DNA of 64,000 bases from Pseudomonas floridensis (lineage in GTDB: Bacteria > Pseudomonadota > Gammaproteobacteria > Pseudomonadales > Pseudomonadaceae), in NCBI RefSeq assembly GCF_002087235.1, contig NZ_MUIO01000009.1, forward strand, positions 1 through 64,000. The letters run 5' to 3'. Of this stretch, positions 42,907 through 51,767 are shown piece after piece. Numbering within the stretch: the first letter of the stretch is position 1; every line of letters starts with the position of its first letter. A program made the position numbers and the translations under genes. The notes under the pieces were generated by a model that had not been told where the DNA came from, did not search any database, and saw only the letters and a list, made by a program, of their open reading frames with translations.

Positions 42907-45165
42907 ATGAACGACCTGCCTTTGGCTGCGCCTGCAGGCCACCCTTGTGTGCCAACTTTGAACATCGGGCTCACTGAGTTTATCGAAGAGTTTGGCGACG
43001 AACTCCTGGAGTCACTCAACCGCTCCAACCCACCGGTTTACGCCGGCATCGACAATCCGGCTCGGCAGTGGGTGCTGGACGGCCTCAAACGACAGCCCTT
43101 CCCTGCCCAGGCTCAAGTGGTCCAGGCAATTGCCGCGCTTTTGCTCGATCAGAATGAGCAGGCTGGCATCATCAATGCCGAGATGGGGACAGGCAAAACA
43201 ATGATGGCCATCGCTCTCGCTGCAGTCATGCATGGAGCTGGTTATCGCAGGACGATGGTCATCGCGCCTCCGCACCTGGTCTACAAGTGGCGGCGCGAAA
43301 TCCTCGAAACCATCCCAGACGCTCGCGTCTGGGTGCTCAACGGACCGGATACCCTGGTCAAGCTGCTGAAGCTGCGCGATCAACTGGGTGATACCTACGA
43401 CGGACGTCAGGAGTTCTTTATTCTCGGCCGTGTGCGGATGCGGATGGGGTTCCACTGGCGTCTGGCCTTTTGGCAGCGACGTGCCGGCGGTGGAAGGAGC
43501 CTGGCAGCGTGTCCAGATTGTGGGCGTCTGCTCCAGGACCAGGAAGGCAATCTGATCACCGCTGATGAATTTCAGCGTGAAGAGCGACGTCGACGCTGCG
43601 AACACTGTGATGCCGCTTTATGGACGCTGATGCGCCCGGGCAAATCGGATGGCGGCAGCCGCCGTAACACGATCCTAAAGTCGATGTGTCGCATCCCTAC
43701 AATCGGACCTGTTCGTGCAGAACGGCTTCTATCTGACTTCGGCGAAGACTTTCTCGCCTCGATGCTCCTGGACAATGTCTCTGAGTTCATCAACCTGATG
43801 GACGCCAAAGGCAACTTCATCTTCAGCGACCGCCAGGCCAAGCGCATGGAGCGTGCGATGGCGAACATCGAGTTCGGGTTCGGCGAAGGGGGTTACCAAC
43901 CCACCGAGTTCATCAAGCGCTACCTACCTTATGGGTGCTTCGACCTACTGGTCGTGGACGAGGGGCACGAGTACAAAAACAGTGGATCGGCACAAGGTCA
44001 GGCTATGGGCGTGCTCGCAGCCAAAGCACGAAAGACTGTGCTGCTGACCGGCACTCTGATGGGCGGGTATGCAGACGATCTGTTCTACCTCCTGTTCCGA
44101 ATCCTCACCAGACGTATGATCGAGGACGGCTATCAGCCCAACGCGCGAGGAAGCATGGCGCCGGCGGCGATGTCTTTTATGCGGGATCACGGGGTATTGA
44201 AGGATATCTACACCGAGCGTGATGGCAGTTCTCACAAGACTGCCAAAGGTAAGAAACTCTCAGTGCGGACGGTCAAAGCTCCGGGGTTCGGCCCGAAAGG
44301 CATTCACCGCTTCGTTCTACCCTTCACTGTGTTCCTGAAACTCAAGGATATCGGCGGCAACGTGCTACCTGGTTACCGGGAGGAGTTCATTGACGTACCG
44401 ATGTCTCCAGACCAGGAGGCGGCTCACCGTAAGCTTGCCCAGACATTGACCGCCGAGCTTCGGCAGGCGCTGGCCCGTAGAGATACGACGCTGTTAGGGG
44501 TGGTGTTGAACGTGCTGTTGGCATGGCCGGACTGCTGCTTTCGACCTGAGGTGGTGAAACATCCTCGATCCAGAGACACGTTGGCTTTCGTGCCGTCGGT
44601 CTTCGATGATGACGAGCTCATGCCGAAGGAACAGGCCCTTCTGGACCTATGTCTTGCTGAAAAAGCCCGGAACCGCAAGGTTCTGGCCTACTCGGTTTAC
44701 ACGGGTACCAGAGACACCACGAGCCGCATGAAGCGGGTGCTCGAGCAATCGGGACTGAAGGTGGCAGTGCTGCGTGCATCGGTGGACACCGCCAGGCGCG
44801 AGGACTGGATCCTTGACCAGGTTGATCGAGGCGTCGACGTACTGATCACCAACCCGGAGCTCGTAAAAACAGGTCTGGACCTGCTGGACTTTCCGACCAT
44901 TGCGTTCATGCAGACGGGTTACAACGTCTACACGGTGCAACAGGCGGCAAGGCGCTCATGGAGGATCGGACAGAAGCAGGACGTCCGGGTGATCTTTTTC
45001 GGCTACATCGGCAGTTCTCAGATTACCTGCCTGCAACTGATGGCCAAGAAGATCGCCGTATCGCAGAGCACTTCAGGGGATGTTCCAGAGTCTGGATTGG
45101 ATTCACTGAACCAGGATGGTGATTCCGTAGAGATGGCACTCGCCAGACAACTCATCAACGCTTGA
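42907..45165 (+). CDS. SNF2-like SF2 helicase/ATPase with zinc finger
   Basis: 752 aa. Walker A AEMGTGKT (near 93), DEGH box VVDEGHEYKN (near 350), and C-terminal helicase motifs ending in QAARRSWRIGQKQDVRV (near 680) mark an SWI2/SNF2-type translocase. A four-Cys insertion (CPDC...CEHC, about 201-235) and a helix-hairpin-helix-like IPTIGPVRAERLL (about 260) add DNA-binding parts. This gene follows the methyltransferase in this ICE family, so the two may cooperate in DNA processing. Confidence 0.9.
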   Translation: MNDLPLAAPAGHPCVPTLNIGLTEFIEEFGDELLESLNRSNPPVYAGIDNPARQWVLDGLKRQPFPAQAQVVQAIAALLLDQNEQAGIINAEMGTGKTMMAIALAAVMHGAGYRRTMVIAPPHLVYKWRREILETIPDARVWVLNGPDTLVKLLKLRDQLGDTYDGRQEFFILGRVRMRMGFHWRLAFWQRRAGGGRSLAACPDCGRLLQDQEGNLITADEFQREERRRRCEHCDAALWTLMRPGKSDGGSRRNTILKSMCRIPTIGPVRAERLLSDFGEDFLASMLLDNVSEFINLMDAKGNFIFSDRQAKRMERAMANIEFGFGEGGYQPTEFIKRYLPYGCFDLLVVDEGHEYKNSGSAQGQAMGVLAAKARKTVLLTGTLMGGYADDLFYLLFRILTRRMIEDGYQPNARGSMAPAAMSFMRDHGVLKDIYTERDGSSHKTAKGKKLSVRTVKAPGFGPKGIHRFVLPFTVFLKLKDIGGNVLPGYREEFIDVPMSPDQEAAHRKLAQTLTAELRQALARRDTTLLGVVLNVLLAWPDCCFRPEVVKHPRSRDTLAFVPSVFDDDELMPKEQALLDLCLAEKARNRKVLAYSVYTGTRDTTSRMKRVLEQSGLKVAVLRASVDTARREDWILDQVDRGVDVLITNPELVKTGLDLLDFPTIAFMQTGYNVYTVQQAARRSWRIGQKQDVRVIFFGYIGSSQITCLQLMAKKIAVSQSTSGDVPESGLDSLNQDGDSVEMALARQLINA

Positions 45166-45167
45166 AC

Positions 45168-45194
45168 ATGGCCACCTTCGGGTGGCCATTTTTA
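45168..45194 (+). terminator. Rho-independent terminator after helicase gene
   Basis: ATGGCCACC (45168-45176), TTCG loop, GGTGGCCAT (45181-45189), followed by TTTTT. Confidence 0.92.
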
Positions 45195-45348
45195 TATCCT
45201 TCGGGTGCCTCCAAGCAACACACTTCCTGCCCCCAGCGCCGCAGGCCATGGGGTTCGAGTCATGTAAACAGACGCTTACTCTAGTCTTTATCTTGAAGCG
45301 CATGCCACATGGCCACTTGCCTTAAGCATCCTTCAAGGAGAATATGTG

Positions 45349-45363
45349 CCCTCATTTGGAGGG
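45349..45363 (+). promoter_or_regulatory. SD hairpin of the 45371 gene
   Basis: CCCTC (45349-45353) pairs with GAGGG (45359-45363) across ATTTG. The second arm overlaps the Shine-Dalgarno GGAGG. Confidence 0.6.
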
Positions 45364-45370
45364 ACCTACG

Positions 45371-45787
45371 ATGAACAACGAACAACTCAAAGACACGCTG
45401 ATCCACGCGACTCGGGATTTTTGGGCGGCCTACAGCAGCCCGTTGTTGCTGAGCAACCTACCCAGTTCTTTGTCCGAGAAGGGAATAGCAGACTATAAGT
45501 CCATCCTTGGAAATACTTCATTGAAGGCCTTTGTAAGCACCTTAGCCGAACAAGGCCACCTCAAAGTTGTCACTCACCCGCAGCACCGCGCGAAGATTGG
45601 GCTTATTCCCGCCGAAGAGTCTTACGATTTTCCGCAAGAGGAGGATGCTGTAAAGCAAAAGCAGAAGTACACCGGTGACAGCCACGCAGTCCGGTTACTC
45701 GACATCCTTAGCAAGCTAGATGATCAGGATCTAGTAAACCTCAATATCCCAGTCTCTGTGCTGGCAAAATTGCACCGCATGCCATGA
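45371..45787 (+). CDS. LOTUS/winged-helix-like protein of an unknown two-gene module
   Basis: 138 aa from ATG 45371. Residues 15-75 (SSPLLLSNLPSSLSEKG...LKAFVSTLAEQGHLKV) resemble an OST-HTH/LOTUS-type winged helix, a fold linked to RNA binding. The rest is a Lys-rich segment and a helical C-terminus. The similarity is by eye and weak. It overlaps the next gene by ATGA, and the pair lies between two terminators, so they form one unit. Base composition is lower in G+C than the flanking helicase and transfer genes. Confidence 0.6.
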   Translation: MNNEQLKDTLIHATRDFWAAYSSPLLLSNLPSSLSEKGIADYKSILGNTSLKAFVSTLAEQGHLKVVTHPQHRAKIGLIPAEESYDFPQEEDAVKQKQKYTGDSHAVRLLDILSKLDDQDLVNLNIPVSVLAKLHRMP

Positions 45788-46605
45788 ACGTTTTCATTGC
45801 GCTGGCAACCACGAACGACTTTCTTCGAAAGGAATTCATAAAGCTCCGCAATGGCGTCGCCCTTCCCGCCAACCTCAGTGAAACAGCAATAAAACTTGAG
45901 TTGGGTACTCCAGAGGTTGGGCATTGGGACACACTAGAAGACTATTTTCACGCAAAATCAGCTTGCAATGACGCTCTACTCGTAATTGCGGATCACGCTT
46001 GCGCGACTAAAATCGACTTCACTCCAACGGCGCTTTTCAGCTATAGACTGGAAATTCCCCAACGAGTTGAGAATCCTGCGCCATTTCTAAAACATCATCT
46101 GTCTCGGCTCCTAAATCACTTCAGTGCCTTCAAGCAGCTCAATGCAAGGGGCGAAAATTACCTTGTCTCGATCCTGCCAGCCCTGAACTTTGATGCTGAT
46201 GAATGGCGCCAACTACTCGACAAGGTACGTTGTGAAACACACAGTGACACCTTTATCAAAGAGGTAGAGATTCTACTGACAGACATCCGCAGAAAGAGAC
46301 GGAAACCCAGGCGTAAAAACAAGGATCGAACACATTTCTTTATAGATGATGATGATAAGCATTTTTTATACGGGAAAGAACATCACTCACAGTTCCAAAC
46401 AGGTGAACCTCACACTAAGTCTTGTGACCTCAACGGCAGATTCAGGTTCGGCAGGAAAGTGGATGATCCTCTCAGGCACTTCAACGTGAATCGCGGGTCG
46501 GGGCGAAACCCATCGGTTAAGGGAGCATTTGTGAATTGCCATAATGAGACCCGTGAGGTCACTAAAACGTCTCACCTGAACATGTTCATGAACGACTTTT
46601 TTTGA
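45784..46605 (+). CDS. Unknown partner protein of the two-gene module
   Basis: 273 aa, coupled by ATGA to the LOTUS-like gene. The N-terminal 170 residues look like a soluble alpha/beta domain (MNVFIALATTNDFLRKEF...), followed by a strongly basic stretch (RRKRRKPRRKNKDR, about 169-182), an acidic run (DDDDK) and a C-terminal domain with RFGRKVDDPLRHFNVN. No family recognised. The basic patch suggests nucleic acid binding. With its neighbour it could be a toxin-antitoxin, defence or regulatory module; the sequence does not decide. Confidence 0.65.
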   Translation: MNVFIALATTNDFLRKEFIKLRNGVALPANLSETAIKLELGTPEVGHWDTLEDYFHAKSACNDALLVIADHACATKIDFTPTALFSYRLEIPQRVENPAPFLKHHLSRLLNHFSAFKQLNARGENYLVSILPALNFDADEWRQLLDKVRCETHSDTFIKEVEILLTDIRRKRRKPRRKNKDRTHFFIDDDDKHFLYGKEHHSQFQTGEPHTKSCDLNGRFRFGRKVDDPLRHFNVNRGSGRNPSVKGAFVNCHNETREVTKTSHLNMFMNDFF

Positions 46606-46613
46606 TCGAAAAA

Positions 46614-46643
46614 AAAGGGGAATCAATTAATTGATTCCCCTTT
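46614..46643. terminator. Bidirectional terminator
   Basis: GGGGAATCAATT and AATTGATTCCCC form a perfect palindrome (46617-46640) preceded by eight A and followed by TTT, so it can end transcription from either side. Confidence 0.85.
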
Positions 46644-47021
46644 CCTGCAGCCTATCGCTTATTCCACCCTCAGCGTCAATAGAAAGGATTGCTGCTCTGA
46701 AACGAATACGTTTCTGGTGCTTTCCCAGCTATTGGCAACGCATTCATCAGTCGATGACCAGGCCGGTGTCCAACGTATTGGATTCAGCAGCCCGGAAGGC
46801 GTGGAGCGTAGCGCTGTATCGTACGATATCATCCTAACAAACTTTTGCGCAAGAAGACTTACCTCCTTGACCGGTTGAGTACCCTCGTAGATCAGCCCGA
46901 AATCCTGAGGTTATCCCTGAGAATGTTCGCGAATTCCCAGGAGGAGAATTTCTCTCTCGGAAACCCAACGCAATCCAAAAACGGTTTGGTACTGATTCTG
47001 ATGATCGCTTTTGCGAACCTG
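46644..47021. other. Intergenic region before the transfer genes
   Basis: About 380 bases without a credible gene. It holds a palindrome ATCGTACGAT (about 46819-46828). The promoter of the following transfer operon probably lies here, but I cannot name a convincing -35/-10 pair. Confidence 0.4.
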
Positions 47022-47040
47022 CCTCACATCTTGAGTGAGG
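47022..47040 (+). promoter_or_regulatory. SD hairpin of the first transfer gene
   Basis: CCTCAC (47022-47027) pairs with GTGAGG (47035-47040); GAGG is the only Shine-Dalgarno candidate for ATG 47047, so the start is masked when folded. Confidence 0.6.
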
Positions 47041-47046
47041 TCCTTC

Positions 47047-47757
47047 ATGAAACTGCCACTGCGCCCTTCTCTTTCCCGCGCTGCCATCCTGCAAATACTG
47101 ACCCTGATCGTGCTGATCGGCATGTTGGTCTACCAGCAGTGGCAGATTTTCCACCTCAATGCCGGCTTTGAGTCCGCTGCAAACCTGGAAACCGTCAACG
47201 CCATCACCCAACGCATCAATGGCGTGGATGACCGGCTCGATGCCGCCAGCCAGATGAAGTCCGTGACCATCGATGATTTCAGAGCCGGCCAGCAGGCTTT
47301 GTCCAACCGCATCGATGCCGTTCAAGCCCTCCTGAAGCAGGTGCAGGAGGCGGCGAAGGAGGCTGCCCAGCAGGGTGCCACAATGGAAGAGGTTGTGGTC
47401 ATGGGGGCTCGGATCGAGGAGCTGCAGGTGAAACTCCAAGACCTGCGTGCGGCTAAACCAGCATCTGTTCAAATCACGGCAGCCAAGCCAAAGACTCCAC
47501 CCCCCTCCCGCAAATCAACAGCACAAACCAAAGTTCCGGAGGCTCCTCCACCGTTTTCGGTCGTGGGTGTGGAGTATCGCGGGGGCGAACGTTTCTTGTC
47601 AGTTGCCCCGCCTGGCAGCACTCAACTGAGTCAATTGAACTTGGTACGCCCGGGCGACGTGGTCGCGGGGAGCAACTGGCAGCTCAACAGCCTGGATGAC
47701 TCGCGCGCCCTGTTCAGCATCAACGGCTCCACCCGCATACTGCCCCTGCGCCCTTAG
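47047..47757 (+). CDS. Membrane-anchored coiled-coil protein of the transfer cluster
   Basis: 236 aa from ATG 47047. One N-terminal transmembrane helix (about 12-30), a coiled coil (about 45-140), a Pro-rich linker, and a C-terminal beta domain (about 165-236, VVGVEYRGGERFLSV) resembling PilP/GspC-type periplasmic domains. It is the first gene of the transfer operon in this window; such proteins occur at this place in PFGI-1-like ICEs. Precise role unknown. Confidence 0.75.
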   Translation: MKLPLRPSLSRAAILQILTLIVLIGMLVYQQWQIFHLNAGFESAANLETVNAITQRINGVDDRLDAASQMKSVTIDDFRAGQQALSNRIDAVQALLKQVQEAAKEAAQQGATMEEVVVMGARIEELQVKLQDLRAAKPASVQITAAKPKTPPPSRKSTAQTKVPEAPPPFSVVGVEYRGGERFLSVAPPGSTQLSQLNLVRPGDVVAGSNWQLNSLDDSRALFSINGSTRILPLRP

Positions 47758-47765
47758 AGGTTCAC

Positions 47766-48512
47766 ATGTCCATTTACACCTTGCGAATGTTCACACTGAC
47801 GGGAGTGATCCTGCTCTCAGCAACTGGCATGGCCAACGCCGCCAGCAATAGTTCAGCGCAGTCCACCAGTAGAGAGCAGCAGAGCGCTTTGCTGGACAGC
47901 CAATCGCAATCGAGCGACGAGATGCTGGCACGAGACTGGAACCTCAGTCCTCAGGAATGGCAGCGCTATCAAACGCTGATGCAGAGTTCACGAGGTGTGT
48001 ATTCCCCCGGGCTGGATCCGCTAACTGCATTGGGTATCGAAGCCCGCAATGATGAAGAGCGCCGGCGGTATGCAGAGCTCCAGGTCAAAGCCGAGGCGCA
48101 GCGCACGGCAAAAGAATTGGCGTATCAACGCGCATATGACGATGCCTTCAAACGCCTCTATCCCAATCTGATGCCCATCGCCAGTTCGGCGTCCCAGGGG
48201 GGGACCGCGAGCCCTGCTAACCAGGGCAATGGCCGATTGGCAGTGTTCGTCAAGGACGATTGCCCGGAGTGCTCCGTTCGGGTTAAGGCCCTTCAAGCTC
48301 AGAAGCAGCCGTTTGACGTGTACATGGTGGGTAGCCAGAACGACGATGAGCGAATTCGTAACTGGGCGATTGTCTCGGGGATCGACCCTGCGAATGTCAG
48401 AACCCGACAAATCACACTCAACCATGACGGTGGACGTTGGCTTGGCCTGAGCTTGGGTGGCGAGTTACCGGCCGTTGTACGAGAGGTGAATGGGCAATGG
48501 CTGCGTCAGTGA
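47766..48512 (+). CDS. TIGR03759 family ICE protein
   Basis: 248 aa with a signal peptide (cleavage near ANA-AS). The middle is the conserved WNLSPQEWQRYQTLMQSSRGVYSPGLDP stretch of TIGR03759, and the C-terminal part carries a CPEC motif (about 159-162) in a thioredoxin-like context, suggesting a periplasmic disulfide role. Overlaps the transglycosylase gene by 16 bases. Confidence 0.88.
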   Translation: MSIYTLRMFTLTGVILLSATGMANAASNSSAQSTSREQQSALLDSQSQSSDEMLARDWNLSPQEWQRYQTLMQSSRGVYSPGLDPLTALGIEARNDEERRRYAELQVKAEAQRTAKELAYQRAYDDAFKRLYPNLMPIASSASQGGTASPANQGNGRLAVFVKDDCPECSVRVKALQAQKQPFDVYMVGSQNDDERIRNWAIVSGIDPANVRTRQITLNHDGGRWLGLSLGGELPAVVREVNGQWLRQ

Positions 48513-49054
48513 CGTGGGCAGGCCTTGCCCTGCTGTGCTTCGCGTTGACAAGCCATGCAGCCGAGCTTCCGCCGCCGGCTTATCAACTGGCTGCTCACGC
48601 CGCGAACATTCCGTCGGAGGTGCTCTACTCGGTGGCACTGCAGGAAAGCGGGACGCCACTGCGGGGCCAACTGGTCCCGTGGCCTTGGACGCTGAACGTT
48701 GCCGGCGCAAGTTATCGTTTTGCAACCCGTGCCGATGCCTGCACCGCACTTATCATCGCACTCGCGCAGGCGGGTCCCAAGCGGGTCGACGTCGGATTAG
48801 GTCAGGTCAACATGGGCTGGAACGGCCAGAGATTTAAATCAAGCAATCCGTGCGACGCGCTCAATCCCTACAAGAACCTCGATGTAGCTGCCCAGATGCT
48901 CGCCGAACTGCGCGCGCTTGGCGGTGACTGGATCACCGTAGCCGGACGCTATCACCGGCCTGCCGGCGGCGCTCCAGCCGCCAATTACCGCAAGGCCTTT
49001 GCCAAACATCTCAGCCGGGTAACCGGCATCCAAATGCTGGTGACCAATCCATGA
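48497..49054 (+). CDS. Lytic transglycosylase of the conjugation machine
   Basis: 185 aa from ATG 48497 with a signal peptide ending at SHA-AE. LYSVALQESGT carries the catalytic Glu of the SLT/VirB1 family, followed by GLGQVNMGWN, the second family motif. It should open peptidoglycan locally for the type IV secretion channel. It overlaps both neighbours, so it is part of a tightly coupled operon. Confidence 0.9.
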   Translation: MAASVTWAGLALLCFALTSHAAELPPPAYQLAAHAANIPSEVLYSVALQESGTPLRGQLVPWPWTLNVAGASYRFATRADACTALIIALAQAGPKRVDVGLGQVNMGWNGQRFKSSNPCDALNPYKNLDVAAQMLAELRALGGDWITVAGRYHRPAGGAPAANYRKAFAKHLSRVTGIQMLVTNP

Positions 49055-49557
49055 CCCGATCAGTGATCCTCGGCGCAGCGCTCTGCCTGCCATTTATGAT
49101 CTGCCAAGCTGCAGAGCTCACCGTGGTTGAAGACAAAGGTGGTGACTCAGCGCTGCCTTACTATCGATCTCTCAATCCCGAGCCGTCCTCTTCTGTCTCA
49201 AATGACCTGACCTCGCAACTGGATCCTGTAGCAGCACAGGGCTTGCCGGTACGCACCACTCGAATGACTCCGGGGACAGTTCAGGGCCGAATCATCAACG
49301 CGCCAGGCCTGCAGCCTTTGTTCCTGATCGGTGACGATGAAACATCACGCCGATGGCTACAAGAACGCGGTGCGGTGCTGAAGCAGATGCAGGCCGTAGG
49401 ACTGGTGGTCAACGTGGCCACACAAGAACGACTTGCCGTAGTCAGGAGTTGGTTGCCCGACGCGCTCGTGTCCCCCGCATCGGGTGACGAGCTTTCTCAA
49501 CGACTCGGCCTGAATCACTATCCGGTGTTGATCACCCCAACCGCCATCGAGCAATAG
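49051..49557 (+). CDS. TIGR03765 family ICE protein
   Basis: 168 aa with signal peptide (cleavage near CQA-AE). The central VEDKGGDSALPYYRSLNP and C-terminal LNHYPVLITPTAIEQ match TIGR03765, a secreted component of this ICE transfer system. It begins by ATGA overlap with the transglycosylase and is followed by the coupling protein after 11 bases with GGAGG. Confidence 0.88.
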   Translation: MTRSVILGAALCLPFMICQAAELTVVEDKGGDSALPYYRSLNPEPSSSVSNDLTSQLDPVAAQGLPVRTTRMTPGTVQGRIINAPGLQPLFLIGDDETSRRWLQERGAVLKQMQAVGLVVNVATQERLAVVRSWLPDALVSPASGDELSQRLGLNHYPVLITPTAIEQ

Positions 49558-49568
49558 GAGGTCGGATT

Positions 49569-51728
49569 ATGGCTCACGATTACGCCATTGAATCACTGCT
49601 CAGACCCGCCGTAGAGCTGTACACCGTGTACGTGTGCGCTGCAGGTGCATTCCTGTGCGTGTTCGCTCCCTGGGCGTTTGCGCTTACTCCGCTGTTCGGC
49701 ATCGTGACCTCCGCGGGCTTTCTCGCTTTGGGTTTAGTGCGTCTGAAACAAGCATGGCAGGTGCTGCGCTATCGCCGAAACATCCGTCGACTGCCTCATT
49801 ACACGATGACCAGTAAAGAAGTGCCGGTCAGCAATCAACGTCTCTTCATCGGTCTTGGCTTTCGCTGGCAGCAGCGCCATACCCAGCGGCTGATGGACAC
49901 TTACCTGCCGAAGTACGCCAGCTACGTTGAAGCTACCCCCCTTTTCCGCGCAGCGCGTCGTTTTGAGGAAAGAGCTGAGTTCGCCCCATACCCGGTCCGG
50001 CTTCTGGCCAGAGCCACATCATGGGACGTGCCCATCAATCCTGTGCGACCTCTGCCCCCCGTCGGCGGTTTGCCAAGGCTGCACGGCATCGAGCCATACG
50101 AGGAGAACGTCTCTCTCCCTTTGGGTGAGCGAGTAGGCCATTCAATTGTCCTGGGCACTACCCGTGTCGGAAAAACGCGCCTGGCTGAATTGTTCATCAC
50201 TCAGGACATTCGGCGTAAAAAACACGGCCAGCATGAAGTCGTTATCGTCTTCGACCCGAAGGGCGACGCCGATCTGCTCAAGCGCATGTATCTCGAAGCC
50301 AAACGCGCCGGACGCCTGAATGAATTCTATGTGTTCCACCTGGGCTGGCCGGATCACTCGGCACGCTACAACGCCGTAGGACGTTTTGGTCGGATTTCGG
50401 AGGTGGCCACCCGGATCGCTGGCCAACTCTCCGGCGAAGGAAACTCGGCAGCATTCCGTGAATTCGCCTGGCGTTTCGTGAACATCATCGCAAGAGCCCT
50501 GGTCGCACTGGGCCGCCGACCTGACTACCTCCAGATCCAGCAGCACGTGATCAACATCGAAGGGATTTTCCAGGAGTATGCCTCTAAATACTTTGATGAA
50601 TCTGATCCAAAGGCCTGGGAGGCGATCGTCGCCATTGAGGGCAAGCTCAACGACAAAAACGTACCGTTCAACATGAAGGGTCGGCCGTTCCGCGTGGTGG
50701 CCATCGATCAATACCTGTCTCAGACGCGCGTGGCAGATCCAGTGATGGATGGACTGCGCAGCGCGGTCCGCTACGACAAGACCTATTTCGACAAGATCGT
50801 CGCCTCGCTGCTGCCACTGCTTGAGAAGCTGACAACAGGCCGCATGGCGGAACTGATCTCGCCGGACTATCAGGACGTGAACGATCCTCGACCGATCTTT
50901 GACTGGATGCAGGTGGTCCGCAAAAAGGCCGTGGTTTATATCGGCCTGGACGCCTTGTCGGACACAGAGGTCGCCGCTGCCGTCGGCAACTCTATGTTCT
51001 CCGACCTGGTCTCGGTCGCTGGCCATATCTACAAGTTCGGTGTCGACGACGGACTACCGGGCGGCGTCCCTGGCACCAAAGTGCCTATCAACCTCCATGC
51101 CGATGAGTTCAACGAGCTGATGGGTGAGGAATTCATTCCGATGATCAACAAGGGTGGTGGTGCCGGCATGCAGGTGACTGCCTACACCCAGACAATGAGC
51201 GATATCGAAGCGAAGATCGGCAACAAGGCCAAGGCTGGCCAGGTGATCGGTAACTTCAACAACGTGTTCATGCTGCGCGTCCGCGAAACGTCCACCGCCG
51301 AGCTGCTGACAAACCAGTTGCCTAAGGTTCAGGTTTTCACATCCACCCCGGCCAGCTCGGCGAATGACAGTGCAACGGGCAGTACCGCGTTCACGTCCTC
51401 CAGTCATGACCAAGTTCAGCAGGTCAGCGTGCCAATGATTGAGCCAGCGCATGTCGTCGGCCTCCCCAAGGGCCAATGCTTTGCTCTCATGGAGGGCGGC
51501 AATCTGTGGAAAATAAGAATGCCTTTGCCCGGGCATGATCCTGATGAGGTGATGCCGGCAGATCTGCAGGCCTTGGCGGAAAGCATGCGTCAGACGTATC
51601 AGGTGGGCAAGGTCGACGACACTGGCTGGTGGTCAGCGCCTGGTTATCAGACGCTCAACGAGTCGCTGCCTGCAGATCTGCTCGACGACTTCAAAAAAAT
51701 CGGTGCTGCACCTGAGGATGCGGCATGA
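49569..51728 (+). CDS. traD: TraD-type conjugative coupling protein (TIGR03743 family)
   Basis: 719 aa type IV coupling ATPase. Two N-terminal transmembrane helices (about 15-62) precede the nucleotide-binding domain with Walker A GTTRVGKT (near 199) and Walker B VIVFDPKGD (near 222). The conserved SDLVSVAGHIYKFGVDD and FNELMGEEF stretches of the SXT/ICE TraD group follow. It brings the relaxase-DNA complex to the secretion channel and pumps DNA. Length is normal. Confidence 0.94.
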   Translation: MAHDYAIESLLRPAVELYTVYVCAAGAFLCVFAPWAFALTPLFGIVTSAGFLALGLVRLKQAWQVLRYRRNIRRLPHYTMTSKEVPVSNQRLFIGLGFRWQQRHTQRLMDTYLPKYASYVEATPLFRAARRFEERAEFAPYPVRLLARATSWDVPINPVRPLPPVGGLPRLHGIEPYEENVSLPLGERVGHSIVLGTTRVGKTRLAELFITQDIRRKKHGQHEVVIVFDPKGDADLLKRMYLEAKRAGRLNEFYVFHLGWPDHSARYNAVGRFGRISEVATRIAGQLSGEGNSAAFREFAWRFVNIIARALVALGRRPDYLQIQQHVINIEGIFQEYASKYFDESDPKAWEAIVAIEGKLNDKNVPFNMKGRPFRVVAIDQYLSQTRVADPVMDGLRSAVRYDKTYFDKIVASLLPLLEKLTTGRMAELISPDYQDVNDPRPIFDWMQVVRKKAVVYIGLDALSDTEVAAAVGNSMFSDLVSVAGHIYKFGVDDGLPGGVPGTKVPINLHADEFNELMGEEFIPMINKGGGAGMQVTAYTQTMSDIEAKIGNKAKAGQVIGNFNNVFMLRVRETSTAELLTNQLPKVQVFTSTPASSANDSATGSTAFTSSSHDQVQQVSVPMIEPAHVVGLPKGQCFALMEGGNLWKIRMPLPGHDPDEVMPADLQALAESMRQTYQVGKVDDTGWWSAPGYQTLNESLPADLLDDFKKIGAAPEDAA

Positions 51729-51767
51729 CTCTCGGCGGGTTGAGCGATCGGCAAGGGGGCGTCTGAT

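Noticed and set aside
46631..46837. 68-residue open frame in the gap before the transfer operon
   Set aside because: It starts inside the bidirectional terminator, lacks a ribosome binding site and matches nothing.
50142..51026. 294-residue minus-strand open frame opposite traD
   Set aside because: Shadow of the coupling protein, whose Walker motifs and length are intact.
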